Source: Nematopogon swammerdamellus
Lineage: Eukaryota > Arthropoda > Insecta > Lepidoptera > Adelidae
Reading direction: 5' to 3'
DNA length: 64,000 nucleotides
Assembly (NCBI GenBank): GCA_946902875.1
Contig: OX336349.1
Location: 13,415,891 to 13,479,890 of the forward strand
Shown: one piece after another, positions 30,201 through 41,733 of the stretch
Layout of the letters: every line of letters starts with the position of its first letter
How positions within the stretch are numbered: the stretch's first letter is position 1
The notes under the pieces: model-generated
What the model saw: only the letters and a program-made list of their open reading frames with translations
What the model was told of the DNA's origin: nothing
Database searches by the model: none
Position numbers and translations under genes: made by a program

Positions 30201-33200
30201 GAGATGTTCAACTACTTTAAATCCACATATACCACCCCGGAGGCAGATATAACTTACAGGGATCCACCAGCTCCAAAACCCAAAGAACCTGCTCTAGCAT
30301 TTGATGCTGATTCACCGACGATGGAAGAGCTGGAATACCACATAAAAAGGAAACCAAATAGTTCCGCCCCGGGACCCGATGGCATACCATACATCATATA
30401 CAAAAAATGTCCATCAGTGCGGAATCACATGTTGAACATCTACAAAAGAATTTGGACGAACAGAGAAGTGCCAGACTGTCTTGGTAAAGCCGTGTTTGTT
30501 CTTCTACCAAAAAAGAAAGAAGTTACTGATCCCAAGGATATTAGACCTATAGCCCTTACGAACACAATTTCGAAAATATTCTTCTCCATTATACAGGCCA
30601 GACTACTCAAACATATGTGTACCAACGACTACTTACCGAAGAAGTACCAGAAAGGTTTTCTCCCAAGAGTTGCAGGGTGTCTCGAACATAATTCTTTGCT
30701 GACTGAATGTCTTAGAGATGCAAGGAAGAATGAGAGACAATTAACTGCCACGTGGTTAGACTTTGAAAACGCCTTCGGTTCGGTGCGCCATGAGTTACTA
30801 TTAAAGGCGCTAGAGTGGTATAATGTGCCACCTCTGATCTGTAATATAATAGCCTCCTACTACAAAAAACTTTCCTTTGTAATACAAGTAAAAGGCGAAA
30901 CGGAGAAGATACCGGAAATTCGTTACGGCATAGGACTTTTCCAGGGTTGCTGCCTCTCTCCTGTTACATTTAACATTGTTATCAACATTCTAATTGATAC
31001 GCTTGTCGTAAAAGAAAACAAATGGGGATACAGGTTCAAATATGGAGACATATATGGCGGCCATCCTGGCATTTGCGGATGATATTACGCTGTTAACCCG
31101 CAATCCAAAACAAAATCAGGCGCTTCTTAAGGTGGTAGATGACTATTGTGAATGGACTAAAGGGATGAAGATAAAACCAGCGAAGTGCTACTGTTTGAGC
31201 TTAACCAGGAAAGGTTCAAAGTTTACCTCGAGGAATCCAGGTCTGACAGTAGCCGGAAAACCAATCGCAACCGTGGCTGATGAAGCTCCTTTTAAATTCT
31301 TGGGCAAAAGGATCACCAGCAGAGGAAAGGAGCATCCTACTGATGATATTGTCCAACTTTTCGAAGAGAGCCTCCGCCAAACTGACAATCTTCCCCTCCT
31401 GGGTACACAAAAGGCATGGATTTACGATAACTACCTGACATCAAAACTTTCATGGCCATTTCTCGTCTACGACTTCACAAAGCAAAACCTGACTAAATTA
31501 GACTCGTATGTGACCAGATTCCTGAAATCATGGTTTGGACTGGCTCACTCGGCTGACTCGTCAACGCTATACAGATCTCACAATAACTTTGGACTGAACA
31601 TTAAGAAACCGTCGATATTTTATCAAAAGGCGAGAATAGCCAAACTATGTATACTCAAAGACTCCAATGATAGCGCTATTCAAGCCTTACCCAACACATC
31701 ACTATCAGATGAACTGGAATCGAGACTCGACTTCTACAAATCATTCCAAGTTGGTACACGCACCAATAGATCTGGATTGGGCATAGAAACAGCAAAGTCT
31801 GATAAAGAAATACTGAAAGGTTTTGCTCAGGAGGACATGGAACAAGGCTTCAAACTTCACGCCTTAAACCTAGAAATGCAGAATGATTGGCTAACAGTGG
31901 GTGACTTCTGCATCCCTCCTGCATTGAAGTGGAAATCCATAATATACAACTGGTCCCCTGAGCTGCTTAAGTTCTACTTAAATGCATTCCAGCTTACTCT
32001 CCCCGACCCGAGTAACCTAGTTAGATGGGGGAAATCTACAAATAGACTATGCCCGTCATGTAAGGAGTTCGTAGGCACGGCCAAACATTTGTTATGCGGA
32101 TGCAAAATACTACTTGAGCGAGGCCAGTATTCCTACCGTCATGATAAAGTCCTCCAAATCATCAGAGAGGCCATCAACCTGTCAATTGCACGGACCAGGA
32201 AAGGGCAAACCAGTAGCGGCTTCCAGAAGGTCAACTTTGTGAAACCTGGAGCCAATAAGCTGCCCAAAGATAGGACTAAACCTTCTTCAATTTTGGGAGC
32301 AGCAAAGGATTGGGAATTGTTGATGGACACACATGAGAAGCATTACCAAATGCCTTCGGAAATCTGTACCACAGCATTAAGGCCGGATATACTCATATTC
32401 TCAAAAGCGACAAAGCATGTAGTACTTGTTGAACTTACAGTTCCATGGGAAAGTAACATACCGAAGGACCACAACATCAAGCTTAACAAGTACTGCAACT
32501 TAGTAGACCGGATTGTGAAAAACGGATTCAAGACTGATCTCTTCGCTGTGGAAGTCGGAGCAAGAGGACTACCAGCGAAGTCGCTCTACAGTCTCTTCAA
32601 GAATCTAGGGCTCCCAAGATCGACGCTAAGCTCATATATGGAGAGAGCTTCGAAAACGTCACTGGAAGCATCCTACAGAATATGGATAGGTAGAGAGAGG
32701 GAGGTCGAGAGCGGGACTGGTGGTTTCCCCGCGTCCTAGTCAACGCAGACTAGCTGACGAGGGCTTGATGCGAGCCGAAACGTGAAGCATGCGCGGGAAA
32801 TTTAGAGTGGCCACTCGCTAGTCCCGGCCTCGATTGATACCCTCCTCTACTGCCGATGGGCCCGGATATGTTCGGTGAAGCCATCGTAAGCTTAGATCCA
32901 CACCTTCCTGTCAGTGACATTTGCGTGTAAAAAGGTCTCCACTTTCTGCTTATCATCAAGTGGAACTTTGCTGAAAGTGGATTTTAGTTATAAAATGAAA
33001 ACAAAGGAAACTTACACAATGGTCAAAGGAGACGGAGTTGATGACCATGAACTTGCTGAGGTCGTATTTGTACGGCACGTAGTTGCCGTGCCACGCCACC
33101 ACGTCGAATGCAGAGTGGTCTTGCTCGGCCACGAACAGTGCCCCCTGGTACTTGCTGATTATTTTAAATCCTGCAAAGGGATCAAACAATTGGAAGTTGC

Positions 33201-36200
33201 ATAGTTAAACCAGGCATCAGGTTGCACTGCTGGTCTAAAATTGGCTAAAAGGGGTTCCTTAATTACCCTGGTTGTCAAACATTATAAACATTTTTACGAC
33301 TTCACTCACAGTCGTCTCCAAGCTATGTCGCTCGACATTTCGGGCCCATCTTGGCTGTGATTAAAGCCGTAAAATGTTTAATAATAGCTACAAGCACTGG
33401 CGGCTGGTCCTAAGTGCGCTCGTGCGCCGCACTACCATATCACGAGAAGTCTTCACTTCACTCAAAATAAATAATATCTTACAATATACCTACATTAAAA
33501 CCATAAAGATCGTACTCCAAATAAATACGAATGTGAAATCGACCTTATTTTATAGATCACAAGACACTTTTTTGCGAGTAAACGCGCGCCCCGTGCGGAA
33601 TCGGAGAGCGCACGTGGGTCTACCATGCTGAATGTATGGAGATCGGCAAAACACCGCTGGCGCGTGAGACAAAAGATACTTCATAGAAACAGTATGGGCC
33701 GAAATGGAGTTCTGCGTGCGGCGCACGAGCGCCAAACAAGGACGCTATATCGTGAATAGCCACGCGTCGCGAGCGATTCGTTTTGCACGAGTCCGTCTGT
33801 CTAGCTAGAGTCAGCGCGCTGTCATGTGATATCACATACCCGTTAGCGCGCGAATATTTAAAATGGGATATTGTTAGGTGTTGTGTTTTCTGTGTGATAC
33901 TGTGAATTAAGTGGTGCCGATATTTGCCTAAGCGTTGGTTAAAGGTAAGGCTTTACAATCAGGTGATCCCGGGTTCAATTCATACTTTTCAAATGCTTTT
34001 ATTTTTTTTTATATATTTTTTTTAAGTATTTTTGGGGCATTACTGCTGTTTTCTTTTTTAAAGCTGCAGTAGTGTTGTGGTCTATGGATGTGTTCATAAA
34101 GGTACTAAAATTAGTTAAAAAAGTTGTTTGGATTTCTTTTCTTGTTTTTTGCAACTCATTGAGTGTCTTGAGAATATTCATACTAGGTTAGGTACGTACA
34201 TAATTATTAAACGCAGGCATTTAAAAAAATCGAAAGTCCCGATCTTAAAATAACATGAGGGGAATGTGTTGGGTAATTTGGTATTTAAGTAGGTAGGTAC
34301 TTAGCGCACTACCGGTCACTGAAGTCACCAGCCGCCACTGGCTACAAGGGGAACGGTAGAAGTCCCTAACCTTTAGGAGAACGGTAGAAGTCCCTAACCT
34401 TTATGTAAGTAAACCTAAAATTAAAGCAAATGCTCACACGAACAAAGTTAGGTAGTCCCGGCTATATGACGTGTTTTGCAATGCTCATAAGTTTTTGCAA
34501 AATAATAAAAGGGATCCTGGTTTAAAACCAGTAGTTTTGTCTTGGATATTGTTTAAACATGGCATCAGTTGACCACTTCAATGAAATACCTAATAAAAGT
34601 AATAGCCTTCAGTATTAAGAACAAAGACAAAACTTAGCTGACGAGTTACTCAAGCAGAATCTACATACAATGAATGTGAAGGGAGCGTGAATATTCACCT
34701 GGAACTTGTTCGTCCACATAATGCGCAACTGGTGTAAGGAAATCCCTCGGGTTGGCAAGACCGTTAGCTCCAATCGGGCCCAAGTCTGGCAGTTGGAAGT
34801 GACCGTCAAACACTTCCAGAATGTAACCACTGTGAACAATAAAAACCCAAGTTTAAATGTAGCAGCCTAGTGTGATTTACAGTTACTCATCACTATCTGT
34901 TTGAAAGTCGACACCACTACCCTACTTTAATGTCCTCTTTGTTTTTCTGTATTTTTCTTCTTCTCCTGTTGTTTTGATGTTGTTGTGCAATACAGTATTA
35001 CATTATTTTATATGCTACACAAGTTTCGCGACATTACAAATAAAACAAAATTTACTATGAATGATTTACCGAGTAGCGCCATCCACGGCGACATTGAACC
35101 TCATGCCCTGCTGAATGACGGCAATCTCATTCGGAGCGACCGCCATCACACCAAACTCAGTAGTTATTTTCAGCTTTCCTTCTTGCGGCACTGAAATCGA
35201 AGAACCGAACATACATTAAATTGAAATCAAATCATTAGAGATTATTTTCGGGCAATACCCATCAACTTTATATGAGATCACAAAATGTGATAAATAAACC
35301 TAAAATTTTTTGCGACGTTAGAATTTTAGCTATGTATACATTCAGGTTCAGCCCAAACTGTAATTAACACGCTATTGTGCTCTAAGGTAAAGAAAAGCTC
35401 CAAAATTCCCTAATATGTGTGCATTGTGGTGACAACGAAGATTGCATTCAGTTTACAGGTGGTGTTTCATGGCCTTCTAATCGACTTAGGTTATCACTAT
35501 GTAGGGCTTGTTCTCCACACTGAGACTATAAGCGGTCCATCGTGTGTCGAAGCTGTGAAGTGACTCCAAACTATACGAGCCCTTGCGTGAAGCGGAGCAC
35601 TCTCTTGGGTGATCGGTCCCTTTAACGCCTCATGGACAATCCCCACATTAAGTACTGAAGTAATAATACCTATAAGGAAGTCCCCGTCAGCATTGTAGAA
35701 AGCACTGTTGATCATTGACGTGTTGCACAGGTAGATGTGTACAGCGATGCCGTGGCGCGCGCGGGGGTCGCCCGCTCCGCACACCGTGTGCAGACCCGAC
35801 ACGAAGTCCGTGCTCACAGACGGGATGTCAAACGGCAGCCAGCGGGACTGACAAAATAGGTATGTTTTTAGGATTTGGAACCAAAATAATGCAAAGACCC
35901 TAATCATATCACCTAAAAAATGGAGTATCATACTTCATTTTTCACGTGTCTGTACGTTCATCTCAGGGATTCGGTTCTAATTTGTTCGGTAAGATCAGCA
36001 GTATTTCAGGTTTATCGGTGCCCTCTGTGGAGAGGTGTTGATTTCGCGTCCAAAAATATTTTCAGTTCCTCGGTCTACTTTTATGTTTTGCAAAATGTCA
36101 GGCTAAACTTCATAAAATTATAGAAGAAATTCAACTTATTTACCTGGTTAGGATCAGGTTCCTGTTCGTCCCACTTGTGGGTGAGGTACTTTGCTTCATT

Positions 36201-37656
36201 GTACCGTTTGAATGGCCTGTGGACTACCGAAGGACGGATCCTGCGAAAATTAATACTATTGTAGTATTAAAACAAGAAGACTGCAAAAGGTAAGTAAATT
36301 ATAATTTACAAGCACTACTTATATAAATGTATTTTATGGATTTGAGGAGGGAGGAGTCATTCCAGCACATGGTAATATATGACCACATTCAGATATATCT
36401 TTAAGTAGCACGCTATTTGAAGATACCTCTGAATGTGACTTCTCCATGCTTGGGTATACACAGCAATAGCGGCCACTTGTGGGTATCGCCCGGCCAACTA
36501 AGCTTTTCCCACAAGTAAGTTCAGCGGCGGGTGGCCGAGTGGTTTGGGCATCGGCTTCTCATGCGAGAGGTCCGCGGTTCGAATCCCGTCGGCGTGTACC
36601 AATGAGTTTTTTTCTGACGAAACAATTTACGTGCATACCTACACCTGCTGCTTCACCGTTCGGAACCGGTGTAAAACTGTAGGTCCCTTCCCTTGCCCCT
36701 TATTAGGTGGTAGGCTCAATTTGTAGCCGACTGGATTGGTACCACCGTACTGGATGTAAGATGGCCGCATAGCAACCTCGGTTGTGTTCTCCTCTAGTCC
36801 AGTATAGCCAGCAATCCAGGGAAGTCTCCGGTATGGCACCTATAACTTCTCGGAGGTGATATTGGCTGGTCGGAGCATGCGCTTTGGCCCCTCCAACTCA
36901 GCGACCCATACCGGTTTGCATAAAAAAAAAAAAAAAGTTAGGTGTGGGGTTTTGTTGACTATCTACTTTAAGACGCAATTACTTTAAGACAAAAATACTC
37001 TGATTCCGCGAATATTATATCTCTCTTGAGACAAACCCGTGAGACAATCCTTAGTGGAGCCATAGACAATCACAGGATAATACTGCTATACCTATACGCA
37101 ATTGGGCAGAAAATAGAAATGGCCAAGGTGAAGCCTCCTGTACAACATACAACGGACCGTCTTGAGGTCTCAGTGCGGAGAATGGCCCACCCTCCCCCTA
37201 TAAGACTCTGGGCAGACAAACAACAACAAGCAACAAAAACAGCCTGCTGTACAGAGTGAGCACCTGTAGAGCCAGCTCCTACGGTTGGTGTGCCGCGGGG
37301 CGGTGAAGGCGCTGCCGGAGAGCTGCTCGGCGTACAGTCCGTACGCGCATCGCTGCGGACTATTCTGAGCGGGCGGCAGCGCGCCCGGCCGCCGCCAGTC
37401 CTCCGAGCTCAACTCTGAGCCGAATCCTGACAAGTACTGTGCGGGACAGGCGTTACATTAACAAAAGGTACATTTCTTTAAATTCAGAAAGGTATTCACG
37501 ATCAAGAGCGAAGACGTCGTATCATATATGCTGGACTGGAGCTGAAATTTTTTTTAGGATATCTTTATGTACTATCTATATTGAAATTTCGTTAATTAAT
37601 GGGTAGCTTACTTACTAAAATGTTAATGATTTAATACGAACCTTCAATTCAGACAT
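27294..37656 (-). CDS. HGD: Homogentisate 1,2-dioxygenase
   Basis: Opens the ring of homogentisate to maleylacetoacetate in tyrosine/phenylalanine breakdown; cytosolic, Fe(II)-dependent. Ten exons (minus): 37656-37642, 37436-37264, 36240-36144, 35847-35670, 35190-35070, 34829-34699, 33170-33016, 28828-28702, 28157-27976 and 27431-27294; 438 aa, close to the usual 445, all phases consistent. Iron ligands are present: H332 (PPYYH), E338 (NCMSEFMG) and H368 (MTPHGPD), and the active-site H289 (SFDHCDP) is kept; all sit three positions before the human residues. Family blocks include [28 protein letters not shown] and [20 protein letters not shown]. Intron 7 (about 4.2 kb) contains the tandem REL LINE in the opposite orientation, and intron 6 contains a hAT-like element. 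Coding exons look undamaged. Confidence 0.96.
29010..29270 (+). repeat. Truncated REL LINE copy, identical to the 3' end of its neighbour
   Basis: These 261 bp (start 'gcttcgaaaacgtcactgga', end 'ccacaccttc') read the same as 32647-32907 by eye, with no gap. They encode the last residues of the ORF plus the 3' UTR. At 29270/29271 the sequence passes directly into the 5' end of the full-length copy, giving a head-to-tail tandem. Confidence 0.9.
29487..31082 (+). CDS. REL LINE ORF, N-terminal part: C2H2 finger and RT fingers/palm
   Basis: The first ATG is at 29487; the frame is also open upstream to a GTG at 29376. The zinc finger [17 protein letters not shown] is near residues 18-40 counted from the ATG. 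RT blocks follow: [48 protein letters not shown] (motif A aspartate) and [17 protein letters not shown]. The frame is lost just before the catalytic FADD box, which continues in the next frame from about 31042-31060. One indel therefore separates the two halves; otherwise the ORF is open. Confidence 0.85.
   Translation: MNRSPIDISDNLGMNMDLKCSKCGKQYKRKIWLEKHVKEKHSDSEAGQKAPVSSPPDTIDRVQPHTSQSVAQPSSHHEAFSPRDRLSLPSISETTWKQHDRCLAERLDLPGCRQSPEDQLYDFQGIIYNYFSELYPVRYHHNPMERENTFKAKLRRRKRELIKQLRKAKASGDRNLCHQLARAMRSILKLIQKVAEQITVAGNEFRKAQNIAAFEKNPFYFAKKAFKEQQGTIRLSTDEMFNYFKSTYTTPEADITYRDPPAPKPKEPALAFDADSPTMEELEYHIKRKPNSSAPGPDGIPYIIYKKCPSVRNHMLNIYKRIWTNREVPDCLGKAVFVLLPKKKEVTDPKDIRPIALTNTISKIFFSIIQARLLKHMCTNDYLPKKYQKGFLPRVAGCLEHNSLLTECLRDARKNERQLTATWLDFENAFGSVRHELLLKALEWYNVPPLICNIIASYYKKLSFVIQVKGETEKIPEIRYGIGLFQGCCLSPVTFNIVINILIDTLVVKENKWGYRFKYGDIYGGHPGICG
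31042..32739 (+). CDS. REL LINE ORF, C-terminal part: RT FADD box, CCHC, endonuclease
   Basis: Continues the preceding ORF in the +1 frame. Starts with the catalytic box [13 protein letters not shown] (FADD codons at 31072-31083) and RT thumb. It then has a CCHC knuckle, [16 protein letters not shown], and the restriction-like endonuclease core [20 protein letters not shown] with the conserved RPD and downstream E. The stop is TAG at 32737-32739. The two frames overlap by 41 nt. About 1,084 codons span both parts. Confidence 0.85.
   Translation: METYMAAILAFADDITLLTRNPKQNQALLKVVDDYCEWTKGMKIKPAKCYCLSLTRKGSKFTSRNPGLTVAGKPIATVADEAPFKFLGKRITSRGKEHPTDDIVQLFEESLRQTDNLPLLGTQKAWIYDNYLTSKLSWPFLVYDFTKQNLTKLDSYVTRFLKSWFGLAHSADSSTLYRSHNNFGLNIKKPSIFYQKARIAKLCILKDSNDSAIQALPNTSLSDELESRLDFYKSFQVGTRTNRSGLGIETAKSDKEILKGFAQEDMEQGFKLHALNLEMQNDWLTVGDFCIPPALKWKSIIYNWSPELLKFYLNAFQLTLPDPSNLVRWGKSTNRLCPSCKEFVGTAKHLLCGCKILLERGQYSYRHDKVLQIIREAINLSIARTRKGQTSSGFQKVNFVKPGANKLPKDRTKPSSILGAAKDWELLMDTHEKHYQMPSEICTTALRPDILIFSKATKHVVLVELTVPWESNIPKDHNIKLNKYCNLVDRIVKNGFKTDLFAVEVGARGLPAKSLYSLFKNLGLPRSTLSSYMERASKTSLEASYRIWIGREREVESGTGGFPAS
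33395..34340. mobile_element. 946-bp hAT-like element H, intact copy, 8-bp TSD
   Basis: The termini 'cactggcggctggtc' and '...caccagccgccactg' are inverted. The octamer 'gctacaag' is duplicated at 33387-33394 and 34341-34348. Minus-strand text includes [18 protein letters not shown], shared with the second copy, but no transposase domain is identified. The interior has a tRNA-like module at 33933-33982. It lies in HGD intron 6. A second, interrupted copy in the opposite orientation occupies 48746-55727. Confidence 0.85.
33933..33982 (+). repeat. tRNA-like A/B-box module inside element H
   Basis: A-box-like 'ttggttaaagg' and B-box-like 'gggttcaattc' occur about 25 bases apart. This is shorter than a normal tRNA spacing and lacks acceptor-stem pairing, so a functional tRNA is unlikely. 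The same module is in the second copy at about 48980-49030 (minus). Confidence 0.45.
36524..36936 (+). mobile_element. tRNA-derived SINE family S, full-length copy
   Basis: Head 'gcggcgggtggccgagtgg' (A box) and 'ggttcgaatcccgtc' (B box), then the common body and a tail 'ccggtttgcataaaaaaaa'. It lies in HGD intron 2. The head resembles tRNA-Ser/Leu-type genes only loosely. Confidence 0.85.
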
Positions 37657-40600
37657 CTTCGATCGGCCCAACGAAACACTTTATTCCCACTATGAAGGCA
37701 GAAGCAAAGTGAACACGAAACGAGATAAATGTATATATCTCCAAGATACTTGTTTACTGTGAGCGGGCTCCCAGACGAGTTTATTAGCTATGCAAAGTAT
37801 GTATGTAAGTACCTGGTTCTTTATGAGATAGATAATAAAGCTTAGCTTTATAATGTTTGTACTTTGCTGAAGGTGGATGTGGAAAATATGTATTTGATGA
37901 AAGATTTTGAAAGTATTTCTCTGATAAAATTCCTTATTATGAACTATAATAATTTATAAGCCTTTATTTATGATCGTTCTAATAGTGGAGAAAATCTAGA
38001 TTTACAGAATATTGTCAGTTTCATGAGGTTGCAGCCATTTTCCATAGGTCATATTATACTGCCCTGATTAGAAAAGATGTCTAGGCCAAAATAATGAAAA
38101 TACATAATTCCTTACTTAATGCAACCTTTTCGTATAAAAAAATGTAAGGGTATACCATACCTACTTCCTCTAAAATGCACGGAGTTACTGTATTTTATGG
38201 GTTCATAGTCAAGTCACCCTGAAAAGGATCCTTACAAATATACGATCAGGTTCTTCAGTTCCGTCTGTTCATCTGTCATAGCCTAGATATCTGCCTAATA
38301 ACCTGTCAGTCATAGGCATAGCAACAGCCTCGAACGTTACACACTTAGCTCCTCTACGTTCCAATCAAGTCACGTAGGCACCCACCAGGGTACTCATAAA
38401 GTCCATTGGGGCCGTGGAACATGTCTGCATGTACATTTGAAAGGCTCGACTACAAGTTATGCAAATGGCTAGCAACTTGTTCGCTCGTTCTATTTCCAGT
38501 GACGACCTTCGAATCCCGTTCCTTGAGTAGGTGACTCGTAAACACATTGTCGCTTTGCATTTTTTTTTTATTTGCACAACGTTAGAAATATAATTTATGT
38601 TTTATGGAAAGTATCCACTAGCTGTGACCACGGCTTCTCACTCGCGGTAATAATATATTGCTCAAACCACATCTAAATTTGTTGAGATGTCAGATGCTGA
38701 ATTAATTAATTTATAACCTAGCAGTTTTCAAACGTCATCTGGATCTGACCAATTGCAAGGTCTGAAAATGTTCTCAAGGGCAGGTGGAATAAAAAAAACA
38801 AAATGGTTGTACAACTTTATTTGTCACTGGAGAATGTGTACAATTTAGTGACGGCTAAGCTCTATTTAATATTCGCACAAAATCACGAAAGCAGTTTTTT
38901 TTTATCCATGATTGGTTTTATAATCTCATAAAATAACAAACCTTTACAACCTCATAACATTACTCTGACACATTGGAACGCCTATTGTTTGATCATCCGC
39001 ATGTCAACTTTGCATCTGATAGAATTTGATCTTTAGAAGTACTCTGTTCACTGTTCCACAAGAATAGGAATACTGACGCGAACGCTATTTGCATTCGGAT
39101 TATTATGACGCCATCGGCATTTCGGGATTGCAGACGCTCTGGATAAGCATCCGTATGTCTACATTGTTTGACTTTTTTCTGGAACGAAGTAATATTTTAT
39201 AACCATTTATATTGTTTTCGAAATGTTTAAATCACGCTGTACTTGCGTAAATCACACGAAATTTGGGAGGATGACAAGATTTAAATGTAATTTTTTTTTT
39301 TATTGTTAGGAAATATTAAATTTGATCAAAATCTCTATTCAAATCTGGATAATTGGCGTTCCACTGCACCATTAAGGTTACATTTGCTACAGATTGCAGA
39401 TCGCTGCATACATTTCCAAACTATTATCATCTTACATTAGTTTATTATTTATACCTCATTGACTACGAGATAATTTGTATAAATTACCTACATGTAATAA
39501 GCGTCTATGTTAGAACTGCTTGACTATTGGCTATATTATAGTCAAAAATTCAAAAGCATAGAGTGGTGTCACCGTTGCATACAACTTACTTCAGACGGTT
39601 CGTAACATGCATGTGTGTTGATAAGATATTACTTGTCTTTTTCTGGTTTGCACCTACCTCAGCCCGCGCTTCCTCACTTCGCGCCTCACGTTACACCCGC
39701 TGACGCCCAGCCTTGGAGGAAATGCTAGGCGTGAGCGGGTGTAGCGTGAGGCGCGAAGTGAGGAAGTGCGGGCCGAGGTAGGTGCAAACCAGAAACAGAC
39801 GACTAGTAATACATACACGAGTCTACAAGTCTGACAGAGATATTTCAGCTGTGCTCGTCGAGCTGACAATTCTTCTATCCGTTTGAATTATTTGGCTATC
39901 AGCAATTTTATCGCTATGGCAATTTTTAAAGATCTGCCTCCCTCATGTGATGAATTAGTTTGATAGAGTAGAAAGTATTGCTAACATGCAACTAGTATGT
40001 ATCCTTCTGGAAAGTTTATTAAATTGCATACAATTGAGGATAACTTTCTATAGGGCTAAACCTGTTCAATTGTGATTATGAGTAATGGTTAAAAATTATG
40101 ATAAGAACTTCTACGAACAAGTTTTTGTTTTCTATCTTTTGTCTACCAGCACTGAGTTCCACCGGTTGCGGAGTCATGAAGTTAGCCATTTAAAGTAATT
40201 ATCGAAAATGTGTGAAACAATGCATATAACTCATACAGTGTGGAAATAAATAACTAACATTATGTTACAACATGAACGAAAACAAGAAACTTGTTGGTAG
40301 AATACATGCGTATATACCACTATGCTGTATGCCGACCCCATAGCGGGTTAAGCATAGGGTAAGAGTTTCGAGAATCATGGAATATTGAGTTGTATTGCAA
40401 AATATTGCACATAGATATTGTACTTACAATGAGAATCATGGCCCTCAGAGAATACAATAAGTAACGCTCCCTGCCCCCCCTCTGGCTTTTCACCCGAAAG
40501 TCGAGTCGTGGTGTAGTAGGACAGCAGCTCTCGCGGGCGTAGTGCCTCGCACTTTTCAACCAATGGGCGGGTCGGGAGCATAAGCTAACGCTTTCTGATT

Positions 40601-41002
40601 GGTTCAGATCGATAATTTCTCATACGCACACCGACGAGTTTGTAACGCCGGTACAGGGGCTGGTAGCGCTTAATGACCCGTCCAGTAGCGATGCACTCAC
40701 ACACGTGAATAGGCGACAGTTCATGTATCGCATGTGTTGGTGAGACTCCAGGTTGTGCATACATTAAAGAGGGAGCGTCCACATATTAATTCTACCATTA
40801 TATTGACAGATATAATATCACTTAGATAATAAATGAGAAACATCAATGGATACAATTTCATTTAGTATAATGTAATGAAAAATAAGTTGATCCTTCAATA
40901 ATATCTCAGAATGCATTAAACTAAATGGTCTAACATTAATAAACGTTATTGAGTATTCAATTTGTATTCGTAAACATATAAATTCAACTAATATTTCAGA
41001 GG
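37657..41002. other. Intergenic, 5' of HGD
   Basis: No gene supported. The HGD promoter lies at the left edge. AT-rich sequence dominates. The long foldback element at 39628-39812 is the main feature. Minus-strand frames at 40320-40782 are short and without domains. Confidence 0.5.
39628..39812. mobile_element. Foldback element with roughly 75-bp arms
   Basis: The arms begin 'attacttgtc' and run through 'ctggtttgcacctacctc' and 'cgcgcttcctcacttcgcgc'; the reverse complement returns after a loop of about 20 bp ('cagccttggaggaaatgcta'). Only a few mismatches separate the arms. This would form a strong hairpin in DNA or RNA. Confidence 0.85.
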
Positions 41003-41565
41003 GTTCAAACCAGTGGCGGTTCCCCAGGTGAAGCAAGTGAAGCACCGCCTCACTTAATTATCTTGAAAGTAAAGAAAAAAAAACATTTCAAAATATCAAG
41101 AAAGAAAACTTAAAAAAGTCAAGTATATCCGATCCGAAATGATCACAATATTAGCGCGGCGGCGCGGAGGAGGCGGAGGCGGCTGGTGCGACGCGCGCGA
41201 CGAAATACGTTAAAGATGTGTTAGTGCATCAACACCACCAACACAGCACGCACACACACACAGACGTGACGTGTGACGTGCGTGTCACGTACGGCATGGC
41301 ATATGGTGACTCACCCCGGTCCGGTGCGGCGACGAATCGCTTATTTTGATATCGCTTCACCAAGCGTAAAGACAACAGGTTGACCTTGGAGACTTTGGAT
41401 GTAGGGAGCAGCTGAGGCTCTGATAAATGGCGCCGGACGAGACATCTATATGCAATTAAAAGAATGCAGAGCGAGATGGAGCGATTCACGTTTTCTATAA
41501 GTCGGTTTGTTTTACCTCCGTGATTAACATGATGGCGAAATTCGCACTAGTTACGGTAAGTTTCA

Positions 41566-41618
41566 TAGCTCAATGGTATATGATTCGCTTTTCAAACTAG
41601 TGACGTTGGTTCGAATCT
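41566..41618 (+). repeat. tRNA-like A/B-box module in hAT-like element
   Basis: A-box-like 'tagctcaatgg' and B-box-like 'ggttcgaatct' are spaced as in tRNA genes, but the acceptor and anticodon stems are not convincing. It is followed by a T-rich run that would end Pol III transcripts. Confidence 0.5.
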
Positions 41619-41733
41619 CACTTTTGCGAATTCTTTTTTTTTTGTTTTTAGGGTTCCGTATCCGGTACGGGACCCTATTACTAAGCCTACGCCGTCTGTC
41701 TGTCTGTCTGTCTGTCCGTCCGTCCGTCTGTCT

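Larger units (their letters stand above)
29271..32909 (+). mobile_element. Full-length REL-endonuclease non-LTR retrotransposon
   Basis: About 3.64 kb with a single long ORF, no poly-A tail and a 3' end '...ccacaccttcct' shared with other copies (55632, 26171). Architecture: N-terminal C2H2 finger, reverse transcriptase, CCHC knuckle, then a PD-(D/E)xK restriction-like endonuclease. That order defines the R2/R4/NeSL/CRE group of LINEs as opposed to APE-type ones. The clade within that group is not resolved. The roughly 216-bp leader has short repeats around 'gacgaccgggaaagac'. It sits in HGD intron 7 and is preceded by a truncated tandem copy. Confidence 0.85.

Noticed and set aside
29010..32907. 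LTR retrotransposon, because of identical direct repeats
   Set aside because: The coding order and REL endonuclease are non-LTR; there is no integrase, protease or primer-binding site, and the repeat is the element's own ORF end and 3' UTR.
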